A stretch of 64,000 nucleotides of DNA from Bedellia somnulentella (Eukaryota > Arthropoda > Insecta > Lepidoptera > Bedelliidae), in assembly GCA_963576735.1 (NCBI GenBank), contig OY755173.1, forward strand, positions 10,944,873 to 11,008,872, read 5' to 3'. Shown piece after piece: positions 1 to 11,992 of the stretch. Position 1 is the first letter of the stretch. Every line of letters starts with the position of its first letter. Both the position numbers and the translations under genes were made by a program. Below the pieces are notes generated by a model. That model had not been told where the DNA came from, did not search any database, and worked only from the letters and a program-made list of their open reading frames with translations.

Positions 1-436
1 AAATTGATGTTTGTATTCACTTAAATTAGACTGGTTGCACCCGCGATAATTTTATGTTGCACCCGCGATTGATTAAAAAACTAATAATTCATTGTCTATT
101 TTCTTTTTGTTTACAGTTTTTGTTTTATTTACTTTGTTAATTAAACAGCCTACAAAATACTAAGCCATAAAATATTAAATGTATCACAATTAACAGATTT
201 ATGCGTTTCCTGTCTATGATCTGGAAAGGTTGGGCTAAGTACGTTGCACCCGCGATGGCACTTTAAACCTTCCTCCTAGCTTTTTAAATACTATTAGAAA
301 ATCTTTCTCAACTAATATAAAGGGAAAATATTAAAATGTAGCCTTTTAAACACTCATTTCATTAAAAATGATTTTTTATTTAGTTAAATCGAACTAAAAC
401 ATGCGTCTAAATGTTGCACCCGCGATAATGGAATGA
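1..436. repeat. Four dispersed copies of GTTGCACCCGCGAT
   Basis: The 14-mer GTTGCACCCGCGAT occurs exactly at 34-47, 56-69, 243-256 and 413-426, all in the same orientation, in otherwise AT-rich DNA. Spacing is irregular (22, 187 and 170 bp). It could be a decayed tandem repeat or a protein-binding cluster; no gene is seen. Confidence 0.6.
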
Positions 437-680
437 CCCTCACGCGATAGGGGGCAGGCCTGTCGCCGTTTTGTACGAATACACTGTCACATGACTAAGT
501 ACAACTCAGTTATGTGGGTTTCCTCACGATGTTTTCCCTCACCGTTAACAACCGTGATAAATTAACCACACATATGTCTTTAGAAAAGACAAATTCGTGT
601 AGGCCCGACCCGGGATTTGAACACTAGTCGTTTGCACGATAACCGGTGTTCTACCCATTGAGCTATCACGTCGTCGTCCC
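437..680 (-). mobile_element. SINE family B (tRNA-derived), 3'-truncated
   Basis: Reverse complement of the family B element at 1369-1736. On the minus strand it starts with a tRNA-like A box (tagctcaatgggtagaac) followed by a B-box-like stretch, then the body with the characteristic gtgagggaaaacatcgtgag stretch. It ends before the family's ATGTT-rich tail. Confidence 0.7.
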
Positions 681-1368
681 TTCATTCTTAAGACTTCTTT
701 AACCACGAAACCTGATTAAATGATTTGTCAAGATCATATAGCTTGTTTCCTCAGAAAAGAAAACACGACACCGAACTTTAAACCCGTAATTCCTGTGTTC
801 GGAGCCAAACTCTTTACTACTGTACTTCCAAGGCCGTTTATAATTAAAAATGTATTTCATAACAATAACTTTAGAAGCATCTTTCTTTTGGCAGATAAAT
901 ATGAGTTTTCTCAATTGTATAACACTGTATAGTTTCTTGATGATTTTAATTTTATGTGATGTTCAGAAGTATTAGTACCTCGGCCCACAATCTTAACATT
1001 GAGTTTTATGTTTGAAAGAACTTTGAGCTGTTCATCAAATAACCGCTCTTAAAAAAACTGCTAGTAATTTCAAAAGCGTATTTTAGACCACTGTTTACTC
1101 ACATATCCAACACACGTATTTTAAAAATACAAGATCTTTTCTGGCTGAAAAGCGTTTTAGCATTTATAAATTCGATGCGAATGAAACAACAAAGAGCGTT
1201 TCAAATTGAATTCCATCGTGAGGCTTGATACGTGGCAACTGACGGTTCTAGTTTGTTGAGTTGAGATGTGCCTGGCCAACGTGATGCAATAGTTTTGCCA
1301 AGATGTGTTACAGAATTGCTATGCTAGCTTATAAGCACGCAATCATGTATTCTATAACATTATTTTGA
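681..1368. other. Spacer between inverted SINE B copies
   Basis: AT-rich, no supported gene. About 33 bp at 953-985 repeats the SINE B 3' region (gttcagaagtattagtacct), so a small relic lies between the two inverted full copies. Confidence 0.4.
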
Positions 1369-1736
1369 CGACGTGATAGCTCAATGGGTAGAACGACGCT
1401 TAAAGAGCAAACGACTAATGTTCAAATCCCGGGTCGGACCTACACCAATTTGTCTTTGCTAAAGACATATGTGTGGTTAATCTATCGTGGTTGTTAACGG
1501 TGAGGGAAAACATCGTGAGGAAACCCACACAGCTGAGTTGTACTTAGTCATGTGACAGTGTATTCGTACAAAACGGCGATAGTCCTCCCCCTATCACGTG
1601 AGTACACTGTCCATGCAAAACGTGGGTACTCTGAACACCAGGTGACAAAGTCACGTGATGTTCACAAGTATTAGTACCTCTGCCAACTCCTTCGGGGATA
1701 TTCGGCGTGAACGTTTATGTTATGTTATTATTTTAT
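1369..1736 (+). mobile_element. SINE family B, near full length
   Basis: Starts with a tRNA-like head carrying A-box (tagctcaatgggtagaac) and B-box (gttcaaatcccgg) sequences, expected internal RNA polymerase III promoter elements. The body contains a conserved gtacaaaacggcgatag stretch, and the 3' end is a short ATGTT repeat. Related copies are at 437-680, 11521-11680, 27026-27415, 29644-29775 (repeated at 31343-31474), 56695-57095 and 63786-63950. Confidence 0.75.
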
Positions 1737-3677
1737 TAAATAGTCTCTATAATTATAAGCAAGAAAACAAAAATACTTCACTTTGTGTGCAGAAAGGGGG
1801 AGGCAAAGCTTGTTACTCAAATATAAGCCGAAAAATTACAACCCATCAAAAACCATCTAAAATTCGTTTGTTTACATAAAAATGGTTGCGTCTTTTAGGC
1901 TCAGCTCTTAGGATTGTGACCCTGATAGTTCTAACCAAGAGTTAGAAATTCTAGAAGAAGCCCCGTAGCGTTTTGGTATTGGATATGCCATGAGTAAATT
2001 TAACAAGACTCGTCAGTGTTAATAATGGCATGGTCTTTGCAAAAAAGGAACCTAGAGAATAACGCCTTAGTTTATTTAATATAAAAACATTTTTTCGCGT
2101 GCTGTTGATATCATTATTTTCAAATTGTTTATAAATCTTCGTAATTGTACTCTACTTGTCATACTTTACTTACGTGTCAAATAAAAATATAATGTATATG
2201 TAAATCTTGTAATTGTTTGTAGCTTAGAAAGCTACAAAGTTTGCAGCTTAGAACAGCACTTAATAGTTTCTTCCCGCGGGTATCATAAGACGCGACGTCG
2301 GTTTATCGAGGCTTTTTAAGTTGTTTATGTGGCCGTCACCAACCATCTTTTTTTGACCATCTTTACCCAACTCATGTTCATTATGTGAGTGTAAGTTTTA
2401 TTAAATTCTAAAGTTCTCGCTACCCGTTTTCGCTGCAGTGCGATTGCGACACAGTCTTGCGATTTTCATACGAGTGGACAGATCAATGAATGTTCGGTTT
2501 TGTTTTTTTAGTAAACATTCCTATTTTGCAATTTATTCTTTTGTTCTAACACCTTGATTCAAAGTTCTGGCTACCCTTATCCTATTAATATTATAAATGT
2601 GAAAGTTTAAATGTTTGGATGTTTGTGTGTTTGAGGCAAAAAGGCTCGCCAAGTACATAATGTATATGAATGTTATTTGGCAGGATGCTAGATGATGACC
2701 CAAATTATAACATAGGATACTTTATATCCCGAAAAATGTTTACCAATGAAATGTCATCAAATCAATCACGCCTGATTGCACTAAGAGTACCGGAAAAAAC
2801 GCCTTAAACTTTGTCATAAGCAAATTTGACAGTACGAAGTCTGTCGGTCTGCTAGTTATTCTTAAAGTTCTAGTATATGCCACTCAGTATTTGATTGATT
2901 ACTATTGAAAACTAAGTAATAAAATATTGTTGTATACATATATTTTGTAAAATAAAGAAATAAATTACTTAAAAAACGTGTAAATATTTTTTTTTGAATG
3001 TAGTACTCTAAAAATTCCAATTTTGGGGAAATAAATATGCGTAGAGAGTGTCTGTTCTGAATCCACGTGGATATCATGATATATTTTATTTATTTTCGTC
3101 CAGTTGGCCCTCTGAACTAAAATATAGAAGAAGGTATTATGAAATTCTTTTTATATACATGTTGAGTTGGCGCCTTTTGGTGCACAATTGATTTTACTAT
3201 TCTTAACAGTATATTTGTTTGTTCAAATTCTACGTTTATTTTCGCTCTTTCAATAGTTTTGGCTCTTTGTTCTTTTAAGTTTAAATGAATAAGATAGTAA
3301 ATTAATCTTTTTTGTCAATACTTAATGACACCAATGAGCAATTTTTTCCAAAAAAAATATTAAGGGCATGTACTCTCTATGATCTATTTAATATATTCCA
3401 CAATTTAACGATAACCTTGAACGAGGAGGCCTAATAATACTTACTCGAAAATCCTCCCCTTTTTTTTTACAATATTTTATATATTTTAGGATAAAATGTA
3501 AATGTAGTAGAAAAAATATGCTTCAGGACTTTTCAGTTTTTATATCAAATTAGCATCTAGTATCATATTTATTCTTACTACTACTTTTGCCAGAAATTAC
3601 AGATCCGATTTGAATAAATATTTCAGTGAGGTTTAGCCAATTTACTGAGAAATGCTATATATATATATATATATAAT
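1737..3677. other. AT-rich DNA, no supported gene
   Basis: Only short chance ORFs. 2575-2680 (attataaatgtgaaagtt followed by gtttgg/gtttgt runs) resembles a common lepidopteran repeat start, at low confidence. An (AT)n run lies at 3658-3676, just before the next repeat. Confidence 0.4.
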
Positions 3678-3935
3678 GTAGTGCCGGCATAGAATGTCTA
3701 TGTGTCTAATGTCCTCTACCCCTTTCTATCCATGGGTGTAGTAAGAGGTGACTAAGGGTATGGGGATTTTATAAGTGGTTTTGGTGATGCGATTGGAGAC
3801 CCATCACCAACGATGCTTCATTTTTACTATCTTGTCCCCTATCAACTTCCAAATGTGGCTGAGGAAATGCCAGCTCTGAACCTCTGGTAACCCCTTTTTG
3901 GGATTTATGGCCGTGATGATGTGTATGAATGTAAT
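3678..3935 (+). mobile_element. SINE-like family A, sense
   Basis: Family A is about 240 bp. In sense it starts near gtgtcggcttagaatagcac, includes gggcgatgcggttggagacc and caacttccaaaagtggctga, and ends gggatttatagccgtgagta plus a (TATG)n tail. This copy shows all blocks with moderate divergence. No tRNA-like head is obvious, so the promoter origin of the family is unknown. Confidence 0.7.
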
Positions 3936-4547
3936 GTATATCATCAAAACTATTACCAAGATAAAGCAGGGGAGTATCGTGGTACATAATAGAAAATATG
4001 AAACTTGGTATAAAGTATAATTGATATAAGAAAATTCATAGGACCTTTGCATAAATTAAGTCATGAAGCACAAAAATGTACATTTGAAAACGAATAGTGC
4101 TTTTTTTATTTCTTTTTAAGAATTACATTTTCAACGAAAACATTCCACATTTAAATTTATTGTGCTTACGATTGAATTATGCTTACCAACAATAAGAAAT
4201 ATGAAACAAATAATCCTTGTGGAGAAGAATAAAGTTGTCGCGCAGAATAATGAAATTGAAAATTACCAAGTAGAAAGGATAAGCGATACTTATCTAAGCT
4301 TTTATTGGATTTTGTTTATGAATTCATAGTCACAATTGAGGAATGGTCTCAATTCCGTAATCGCCCGGGACACAAAAATATAAGAACCGAGAAAATTTAT
4401 TGCGTTACCGGAAAACTCGGCACAAAAGATCTACATCTATTTAAAGATAACTCCCCAAACCAAACTTGGGCAATACGCCTTCTCTTTATCTATAAAAGAG
4501 CAGTACACTTTTTAGTTCTTGACTAAAAAACTATCGGTTTTGACCCT
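3936..4547. other. No recognised feature
   Basis: AT-rich. A 73-codon plus-strand ORF (4305-4526) has no recognisable domain or gene signals. Confidence 0.35.
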
Positions 4548-4880
4548 TAATTAGAAGATGTGAACCATACATCTCATTCGCATTCCAAATTCTGCTTGCA
4601 CATCACAAATTTTATCATCAGTTTTATTCATCACTCTGCTCATGCTGAGAAGGTTGGTTCCAGGAGAACTACCATTTCGCACCAATCTGGTACTTTGGCA
4701 TTTGTTCAAAACTATTGAAAAAGGAAGTACAACCAAGAAGCTACCATCCTTTTACCAGTCCTCAACTTTTCAATAGTTATCCTGTCATACTCGTCCGCCT
4801 TTCCCAGTTTCATACTTCTTATCGTCTTAAATATTTCTTTCACACTAATCTCACTTTCACAACTTCTTATGTCATATACT
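4548..4880 (-). pseudogene. RTE-like LINE reverse transcriptase fragment
   Basis: The minus strand matches, with substitutions and small indels, the reverse transcriptase region of the LINE at 36230-36560, including the part coding for the conserved MNETDDKI-type stretch and the KxGKAxGYD-type stretch. Reading frames are broken. It is probably part of the same old insertion as the 3' end fragment at 5595-5830. Confidence 0.65.
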
Positions 4881-5594
4881 TGCGCCATCTATAAATTTCG
4901 TTTGGACCTTGTGAAATTCGACACCTTGTTTATTTGCCAATGGGGCAAAGATTATATTAACCGTTTTTACTGAATATACAACTGGGTTTACTAAGGACCT
5001 TATGTAAAGAAAAGAGCAATATTTGTAAATTCCATCTATTTCAAAATTCTACTTGCATATACCAAATAGCCTCAATTGTAATACTTTTAACTATACAATA
5101 ATGGCACATTATCACAATAACCCGAAAGCTTCTACTGTAAACTTTCAAAGCAAACTGAAACTTAAACATGAAGTTTTGATTGGATTTTAATCAAACAGTT
5201 TTGATATCTTAAATAGCTTCGGTTGAAATCAAAATAAAGCTTGCGGATCGTTACTTTTGAGACATAATATATTCTTCTAGCAACTTCATTATTATCTTAA
5301 CATTGATGAACGAATAACACATACAGAAACAAACATCTTTTTATAAAAGGAATAAGAGGTTTACTTTACCGCATCTTCATTATAAATGCCGTTCTGAACA
5401 TTGTCATATTGCAGAAAGAAAATAATAAGTCAATTTATTCGTTACAAACAAATCAAAAATCATCGATAAACGAAGAAAAACATTAAAATAAATTCGCTAG
5501 CGCAAGGTGCTAAGGTATATTTAAAGTTTTACCTCTTAACAATGTTTTCAGTTAGCACCGCAAAAGATTCATAGATATGTAAACTTACGCCGTT
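4881..5594. other. No recognised feature between two LINE pieces
   Basis: AT-rich DNA separating two minus-strand pieces of the same LINE family. It may be decayed LINE or a later insertion; no termini are clear. Confidence 0.35.
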
Positions 5595-5830
5595 AGTTGT
5601 CATTGGGGTAGACAGAGACTATTGATCGCCAATTTGTACGATCCTGACAAATCTCTTTCATCTTGTGCGCTTGGTTTACATCCATCAATCTTTTCATACA
5701 TGCTCTTTTATTCTTCATACTTCGGACACCTTCCTTGAGCATTCTCTCAATTTTGTTCAAATGTGTCCTCCGAGATCGTCCTCTACTAACGTTACCTTCC
5801 ACACTGGCTCTATATAGGTAGATCTCTGTC
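5595..5830 (-). pseudogene. RTE-like LINE 3' end, antisense
   Basis: Codes on the minus strand for the C-terminal tail of the LINE ORF: the GNVSRGRSRRTHL stretch, MKNKRACMKRLMDV, then ICQDRTNWRSIVSVYP before a stop. This parallels the end of the LINE at 36158-37800 almost residue for residue. The upstream part of the open frame is not LINE. Confidence 0.75.
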
Positions 5831-6310
5831 ACCAATCTTACCGCAAAAATGACACTATAATAACACGACAGTAGAAACAAAGTAAAAAAGGGGCTAATAC
5901 ATCTCAAAGTTTCCTTCACAAGTTTTTGTTACAAACAAAAATGGTAAATAATACATGGTACTTAATTACAGTACAATAGGCACATAGCACCTGTTATAGC
6001 GGTGGTGCTACTATACGAATGACACATTAAACTCTATATTAAAGAATATTTAATCCTTGCGATAACTTAGTGGGAAATAGCTCAGACTCAGTCGTAGGAA
6101 GTATAGGAAGTAGTCGTCCCGACTGTGTGAACAAACATAGCCGCAACAAACCCTATCCACAGAGTCTGCCAACTATACAATTCATTGTGTGCAATAGGTC
6201 ATGAATGCGCGCCTGACGTCTATATAATGTTAATGAAATGACGACTGTTTAGTTTTAAAAAAAAATGTAGGCAGTTGGTGCCTGAAATTAATTAATCAAT
6301 TATTATTATT
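5831..6310. other. No recognised feature
   Basis: AT-rich. The 6060-6250 part is less AT-biased but has no ORF or repeat that I can place. Confidence 0.3.
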
Positions 6311-6628
6311 ATTTTTTCCTTATTTGACTTCTTATTAAATACAAATTTTCAAATGTTTGGTATTATCACTTTATTTTTTATTATTTTTTTTTCTTTTGTG
6401 TGTAATTTACTATTAATGTTGGGAATTTTAATTGTCTATTCTAGTTTTATTTTATTATAGTTTTTAATCAAATTTTTAGTTATATTTTTAAGTTATAATA
6501 TTGTCAATGCTGTGTGCACTGTTGTTGGCATTATAATAACTGACCAAGACTTTAAAATGAATGTAAATGCAATCTATGTTATAATGCTGTTGGTGTGCCT
6601 TGAATATATAAATAAATAAATAAATAGA
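6311..6628 (+). mobile_element. LINE 3' end with AATA tail (copy 1)
   Basis: About 300 bp matching 48585-48878, sharing ttaaatacaaattttcaaatg, cctgtg-free T-rich middle, and gctgttggtgtgccttgaat, and finishing in (AATA)n. The 3'-only extent and simple tail fit a 5'-truncated non-LTR retrotransposon of Jockey/CR1 type. No coding part remains. Confidence 0.6.
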
Positions 6629-7414
6629 AGGCCTCTTTTCTATAATAAACTATAATAAATATAAACGAAGGGTTATTATTTTTTTATAAAGTTTATCTGT
6701 TACATTTTATTTGGATTTTGTTTCCTATGTGTTAACGTGAACTGAAATTCGGCTCTTTCGGATTTCGCATCATAATATTTGATCTCTTACACGTAGTTTC
6801 TCAAATAGCCTATTTGTTTACTCGCGTCACCAGTGCGTCTATCATCAGCCGATATGGCGCCAAAATGAGACATTACATTGCGTTAGAAACACGTTTCTTT
6901 TCTCATTGAATTCGTTTTAACTTGTTTACTAGAAACTTTCCTCATCAGTATTCGGAAAGCAACACCCTTTAAATTAAATTTGGTACCGAAACAAAAGTGG
7001 AAATAATTGCCGTAAGATACATTGAATAACAAAATTTTCAATTTCTTATTATCGTTGCTATGCAAGAACGTAATCTGCTCTAAGTCATATTACTTACTAA
7101 TGGAAGAGGTATAGACCTCTTATTTCAAAAAGTCATTTAAACTAGCACGTTAAACTGGTGTCAGGCAGACAAGATATCCAACTTTACATTTGGCTGGGAA
7201 AATAGTATTGCACATGTAAACGTCACAGAGCTGCCAATATGGACATATGGACAGCCTAACCTGATTTCTGCTATACTTATTTCAATTTAACTTTTTTTTT
7301 GCTTACTCTACCTGATCTCTGAAGATAATTTATGAAATTAGTTTACAAAGTACTTTATGTCGAAAGTTCTTACAGTCTCATAGATATTATGAATTATTCT
7401 TACATTACATTCTG
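6629..7414. other. No recognised feature
   Basis: AT-rich. A 60-codon minus ORF (6883-7065) looks like chance. Confidence 0.35.
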
Positions 7415-7652
7415 CTGTGTGGTGTCGGCTTAAAATAGCACTACCCATTTCTACCGGTGGGTGTACGTAAGAGGCGACTTACGGTATTGGGGGCTCTTAA
7501 GGGATTTTTGGGCGATGCTGTTGGAGACCCATCACCAACAACCTTTATTTTACTGCTTACTTAACTTTCCAAAAGTGGCTGAGGAACTTCCAACTCCCTA
7601 GCCCTGGCTACCCCTTCTAGGGATTTATAGCCGTGTGTACGTATGTATTCTT
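7415..7652 (+). mobile_element. SINE-like family A, sense, near full length
   Basis: Contains every family block from gtgtcggcttaaaatagcac to gggatttatagccgtgtgta. The tail is a short degenerate TATG run. Confidence 0.75.
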
Positions 7653-8746
7653 ACATTAACAGGTGAATCTAATTTAAATGCCCACACATACCTGTACATC
7701 GTATCATTGATAAAAACATAGTTATTTACTGTTGTATCAAACTGAAATAAAATAAATTTGCACCTATATAGTATTGCGCTCATGAATTTTCGGTTATTAA
7801 ATAACCCTGTGTTCAAGTCGTTCCACCATATCTGTCCGTCTGTCTTTATCTGTAGAATATGTATACACAGATAAATTATACATATTAACGGACTTGTTCA
7901 AAATATACGGTAGGTTGGTATTTCACCAGGGAAACTTATTTTGCATGTCTGCAAGTATAGAATAATGTGGCGTGTCATGTCCGCTACACTGGTTCGCAAT
8001 TGTAAAACTGAACGGACATCGAGCCGTACTCTATTGACCAATAATGCTCATCCACCGCATTATTGCATCATAGTCTTTTGTGTATAGGATTGCCATTGGG
8101 TATACTTAAAAAGTATGATTTCTAAAGATAAGTGCTGGTATTTAGAAAAAAAATATATTAGAAAATATGTGTTTGATTATTTTATACTCTCACTGATAAT
8201 ATGTGTCTCAAGAAAAGTCCTTTTGTTAAGTAAAGTTTTTGAAAGTTGGACTTTCGGATTAATAATCTTTTGCTAGTTTATTAATTTTGTCACAATGTGC
8301 AAGATGTTATTACTTTTTCTAAGGTGATATCGAAAAAAATATATATTTCCTTGTTGTCGTCATTACATGCAATACGAAACGATAAGAAGAGTTTTAGCTT
8401 TAGACCAAAAAACAGTTATATTTGGCAACCATATTATGGTTAAAATCTTACAGTGCTATTGAGACGAAATCTAAATGCATTAATAATTTGTCGAACACTG
8501 TAGTACAATGTGACAATGAATGTTGTACTAATGATATACTATGTATACTATGTGCATATTTTTGGAAAAGCGGCGTTGAACATTTGTACTCATTACGAAA
8601 AACCGCTAACTCTGTGCACTCTCTTTTAATGCGTCTCGCTTTTACGTCTAGCACCCTGAATTCAATTCGAACCCACATTTCTGTGAATTTCCGGTTATGC
8701 CAGAAAGAGGGTTATGGTTGTCGTGTACAGGTTTGCGCGTCTGTGT
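7653..8746. other. No recognised feature
   Basis: A 108-codon plus ORF (8422-8748) is Cys-rich but has no domain I recognise, no clear start context, and runs into the next repeat. I treat it as chance. Confidence 0.3.
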
Positions 8747-8845
8747 AGTATTGGCTTAGAATAGCTTTACCCCACTACTTTCCCTGGGTTGACGTACGAG
8801 GTGACTAAGGGTAGAGAGGAATTTTAGTTGGGTCACCATTTAGTC
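8747..8845 (+). mobile_element. SINE-like family A, 5' part only
   Basis: Begins with the family A head (attggcttagaatagc) and passes through the gaggtgactaagggta block, then breaks directly into antisense LINE sequence at about 8846. A chimeric junction. Confidence 0.6.
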
Positions 8846-9003
8846 CCATTGGGGTAGGCAGAGACTATCGGTCGCCACTGGCAAACCTCTCTAGCATTGT
8901 ATGGAATGGTATTTATATATTGTATAAATAGATTTCACATCCATTAATCTTATCATACATGCTCTTTTGCTCTTCAAATTGCGGACACTTGCCTTTTTAA
9001 GCT
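8846..9003 (-). pseudogene. RTE-like LINE 3' end fragment
   Basis: Reverse complement codes for pieces of the LINE C-terminal tail (the RWRSIVSAYPNG-like end, then the KRACMKRLMDV-like part). It is interrupted by a short insertion near 8900-8935. Confidence 0.6.
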
Positions 9004-10374
9004 CATTACATTTTCATAGATTAACAGAAATGCTTTTGAAGCACAAATTATTAAATGAATGAACTAAAACAATTACTAACTTTGTAAGCACTTGAAAAGT
9101 AGATAGGGGACCACAGTGCGAACATGAAACAGCTTTTTAAAAGTTTAGCTTACTTTTGAGCAGTTATAAAAGATTCCTACGGTTCAATAGCTTTGTAAGT
9201 ACAGTAATTGTATTTCTATTAATTCTAGGAATGAAACCTACTAAAAGGTTGTTTGTACCTAAACAAACAGAATTTGTAACGACTGACTGAGCCGCTTCCT
9301 CGAACACGGGAGAGACTTTGCAAAGTGTGTACATAATTCTGGTAACAAGAAACGTTTTGATGATTTAGAGGCATCAAATTTTTAAACTCATGAAAAGCTC
9401 GTTTATTTATGTATAGTAACAAAGGCTCATTGTATCTTCAGTATAACAAATGACGCAGTTATATTATAGATCATGGGCCTACTGAAATATGCCTATTGAA
9501 ACGAATTGGAACTTTGAAAGTAGTCAAAATGGTTATTATGAAATCTTTTTTATTATTTTATTTTACATTTACAATTTGAAGATTGTTTTGAATATAATGT
9601 ATAAAATATATTTCTTTGCGGTACTCTTTTACATGCTATATTATATGTGACCTGAATATGCGTTACTACTGGAACTCCATAAATTTTATCATATGCCTTA
9701 ACAATCGGGACACAATTTTTCAGGACAATTATACAATAATTGTACTAATTTTGTTTTGTGATATTATTATATGACTTAATTCATTTCACATACGGCCTTG
9801 GGTAAACAAGGTTCTAAGTAATAATACTAAAGATTTTCAGGAGGGCGAAAACAAAATTTTCGCTCCTGTAACTTTGTTACTCCTTCGACTAAGATAAATA
9901 TGTCATGGTAAGTTTCATTTCTAAACCCAGCAGCAAGATTAAAATTGGTATAGAAAAAATATGTCAATATTATAAAGCGAAAAACTCAATGTCTCAATAT
10001 TATAAAGCGAAATCAATTTATTTTATTAACTTGGTTTATCGATTATTTTATGCTCGTTTGTCATCAAACAGGTTTTTCAGTCCGTTCATCCCATTTAACG
10101 CATCATTGTACGTTTCACTATTTACAATTTTAAATTTCGTCAAATAGCTAAGGATGCTTTGTCATTCAACTAAACGTGTATATAAAATTTTAGCTCCATC
10201 GCGATCGGTTGAAGCTGCTTTAAAATTGAGGTTGTAAAGTTCCGCCCGAACAAAGGGCATACATTGCAATTTAAATAAAAGCATTGAAATAACAAACGTC
10301 AGCACAATCTAAACCTAGCGCATTTGTAATGCCGTTGGGTTTGCGGAATTCTGCAACAGCAACGGATTATTTAC
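9004..10374. other. AT-rich DNA, no supported gene
   Basis: Only short ORFs. A small direct repeat, caatattataaagcgaaa, occurs twice at about 9965-10012. Confidence 0.4.
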
Positions 10375-10860
10375 ATCTGGGGGCACGGTAGTGCCCCCGC
10401 CAAGACGAGCCAAGCGAAGCGCACGGGCACTACCTACCTTTTCTCGAAGCGCTTCGTCGTTTTTTTGAACCCTCATAACTTGGGTTTGGGTTATGCTAGA
10501 TCAACAAAATTTTCGGAATATATTGTCAATAGCGGACTTATTGAACATATTAAGTTTTAATTACATTAGCTTTTATACTTCAGATTTTATTTATATCTAA
10601 AAAACGCTGATTTCGTCACTGACTCACTGATGATCATCAAAATTATTAAGGTATTTCCTAATGTCCTAGAAAGCTGAAATTTTGTATGTAAGCTAGTATT
10701 AGCGCACAAACAACAAAAAAATTATAAAACTTGTAACTTTCATCCTCCAACCCTTTAAACTAGGGGATGGGAGTTTGTATGAGACCTGTAATTTTAAAAG
10801 ATTAAATTTTGATGACGCTAGAGGTCTAATCTAATAATAATCTAAAACTTGGTGCCCTCA
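10375..10860. repeat. Probable lepidopteran interspersed repeat with GC hairpin
   Basis: Starts with a strong hairpin, GGGGGCAC-ggta-GTGCCCCC, followed by ccaagacgagccaagcgaag and cgaagcgcttcgtcg, then cgtcactgactcactgat. These blocks recur in lepidopteran genomes in my recollection; the superfamily is not assigned here. No ORF. Confidence 0.5.
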
Positions 10861-11080
10861 GATATATATGTATAGTACTATAAAAAAAAAGACATATATT
10901 GAGACATATCGACAGTATCTGATCTATCACTTATTATAAACAGTAAATCAACAAAGAAAAAAGGCAAAGATAGAGAGTGGGCTATAAAAAAAGGCGTCTC
11001 TGATGTGCAAGAAATACACCCCAAAAAAAGAAGAAAAAAATAAAAAAAAAATGTTACAAACAACTTACAAAAAGAAATGA

Positions 11081-11517
11081 AATCCCACCAAAAACATTTT
11101 CATGTAAAATGTTGCCAAGACGAGCCCATATGACTCGCACTGTCAAAAAGTTATCAGATCTCATGTAGAGCCAAGCTTCTAACACTACACGCCCTAACTC
11201 TACAAGGCCTAACTTCACAAACTCTACACCTTAGTCAAAATATGTGGCTTGGCCGTTCGTTACTACAAGAACTATTGTATAACACAAAAGTAATGAACAG
11301 TGAATTGATTTTTCACCTTACGCCGATGTGAATGTAGCGAAATGGCCAAGCCACATATTTTGACTAAGGTGTAGAGTTTGTGAAGTTAGGCCTTGTAGAG
11401 TTAGGGCGTGTAGTGTTAGAAGCTTGGCTCTACATGAGATCTGATAACTTTTTGACAGTGCGAGTCATATGGGCTCGTCTTGGCAACATTTTACATGAAA
11501 ATGATTTTGGTGGGATT
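11081..11517. mobile_element. Long-palindrome MITE
   Basis: Two arms of about 174 bp (11081-11254 and 11344-11517) are near-perfect inverted copies around a roughly 90-bp centre. The ends read AATCCCACC and GGTGGGATT. The family recurs in part at 22146-22320, which ends in the same tttttggtgggatttt. The target duplication is not clear, so the superfamily is open. Confidence 0.75.
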
Positions 11518-11520
11518 CTT

Positions 11521-11680
11521 ACTTTTACATAACATAACATAAACGTTCACGCCGAATATCCCCGAAGAGGTTGGCAGAGGTGCTAATACTTCTAAACATC
11601 ACTTGACTTTGCCACCTGGTGTTCGGAGTACCCACGTTTTGCATGGCTAGTGTAATCACGTGATAGGGGATACTCATACT
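11521..11680 (-). mobile_element. SINE family B 3' part, antisense
   Basis: Starts with the inverted ATGTT tail (acataacataacataaacg) and continues through the family B 3' region to catcacttgactttgccacc and the tcacgtgatagggg block. It abuts the right end of the palindromic MITE. Confidence 0.7.
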
Positions 11681-11992
11681 TTCGTTGTTTTAAAATGAAA
11701 ACTTGGAGTTGAATCCGAAATCAGGCGACTAAAAAGAATTGCTAATACCATAACAGAAGGTTTCTTTAATTGAAACAAAGCGGACAGAATTAGCATTTTC
11801 CGATAACTTTGTTGCCGTTCAGAGAATATTTTACATGTCAAAACAATACTTTAGCCTTATTACATACATATTATTTTAGACATTGATATGGGTTACGCGT
11901 TATCAGGTAGTTAGGTACAGATATTAGACTTTTTATAAAATTAACATTGTATGTGCTGTTTTTGTAGTTACCGTTCAACGCTCGCTGGCTTA
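11681..11992. other. No recognised feature
   Basis: Short AT-rich spacer ending in the TTA target duplication of the next element. Confidence 0.35.

Noticed and set aside
3658..3676. (AT)n run as an origin or promoter
   Set aside because: Simple repeat next to a SINE insertion; no other evidence.
8422..8748. A 108-codon Cys-containing ORF with an antisense partner
   Set aside because: Ends inside a SINE, has no recognisable motif, and the antisense ORF is as long as would be expected by chance.
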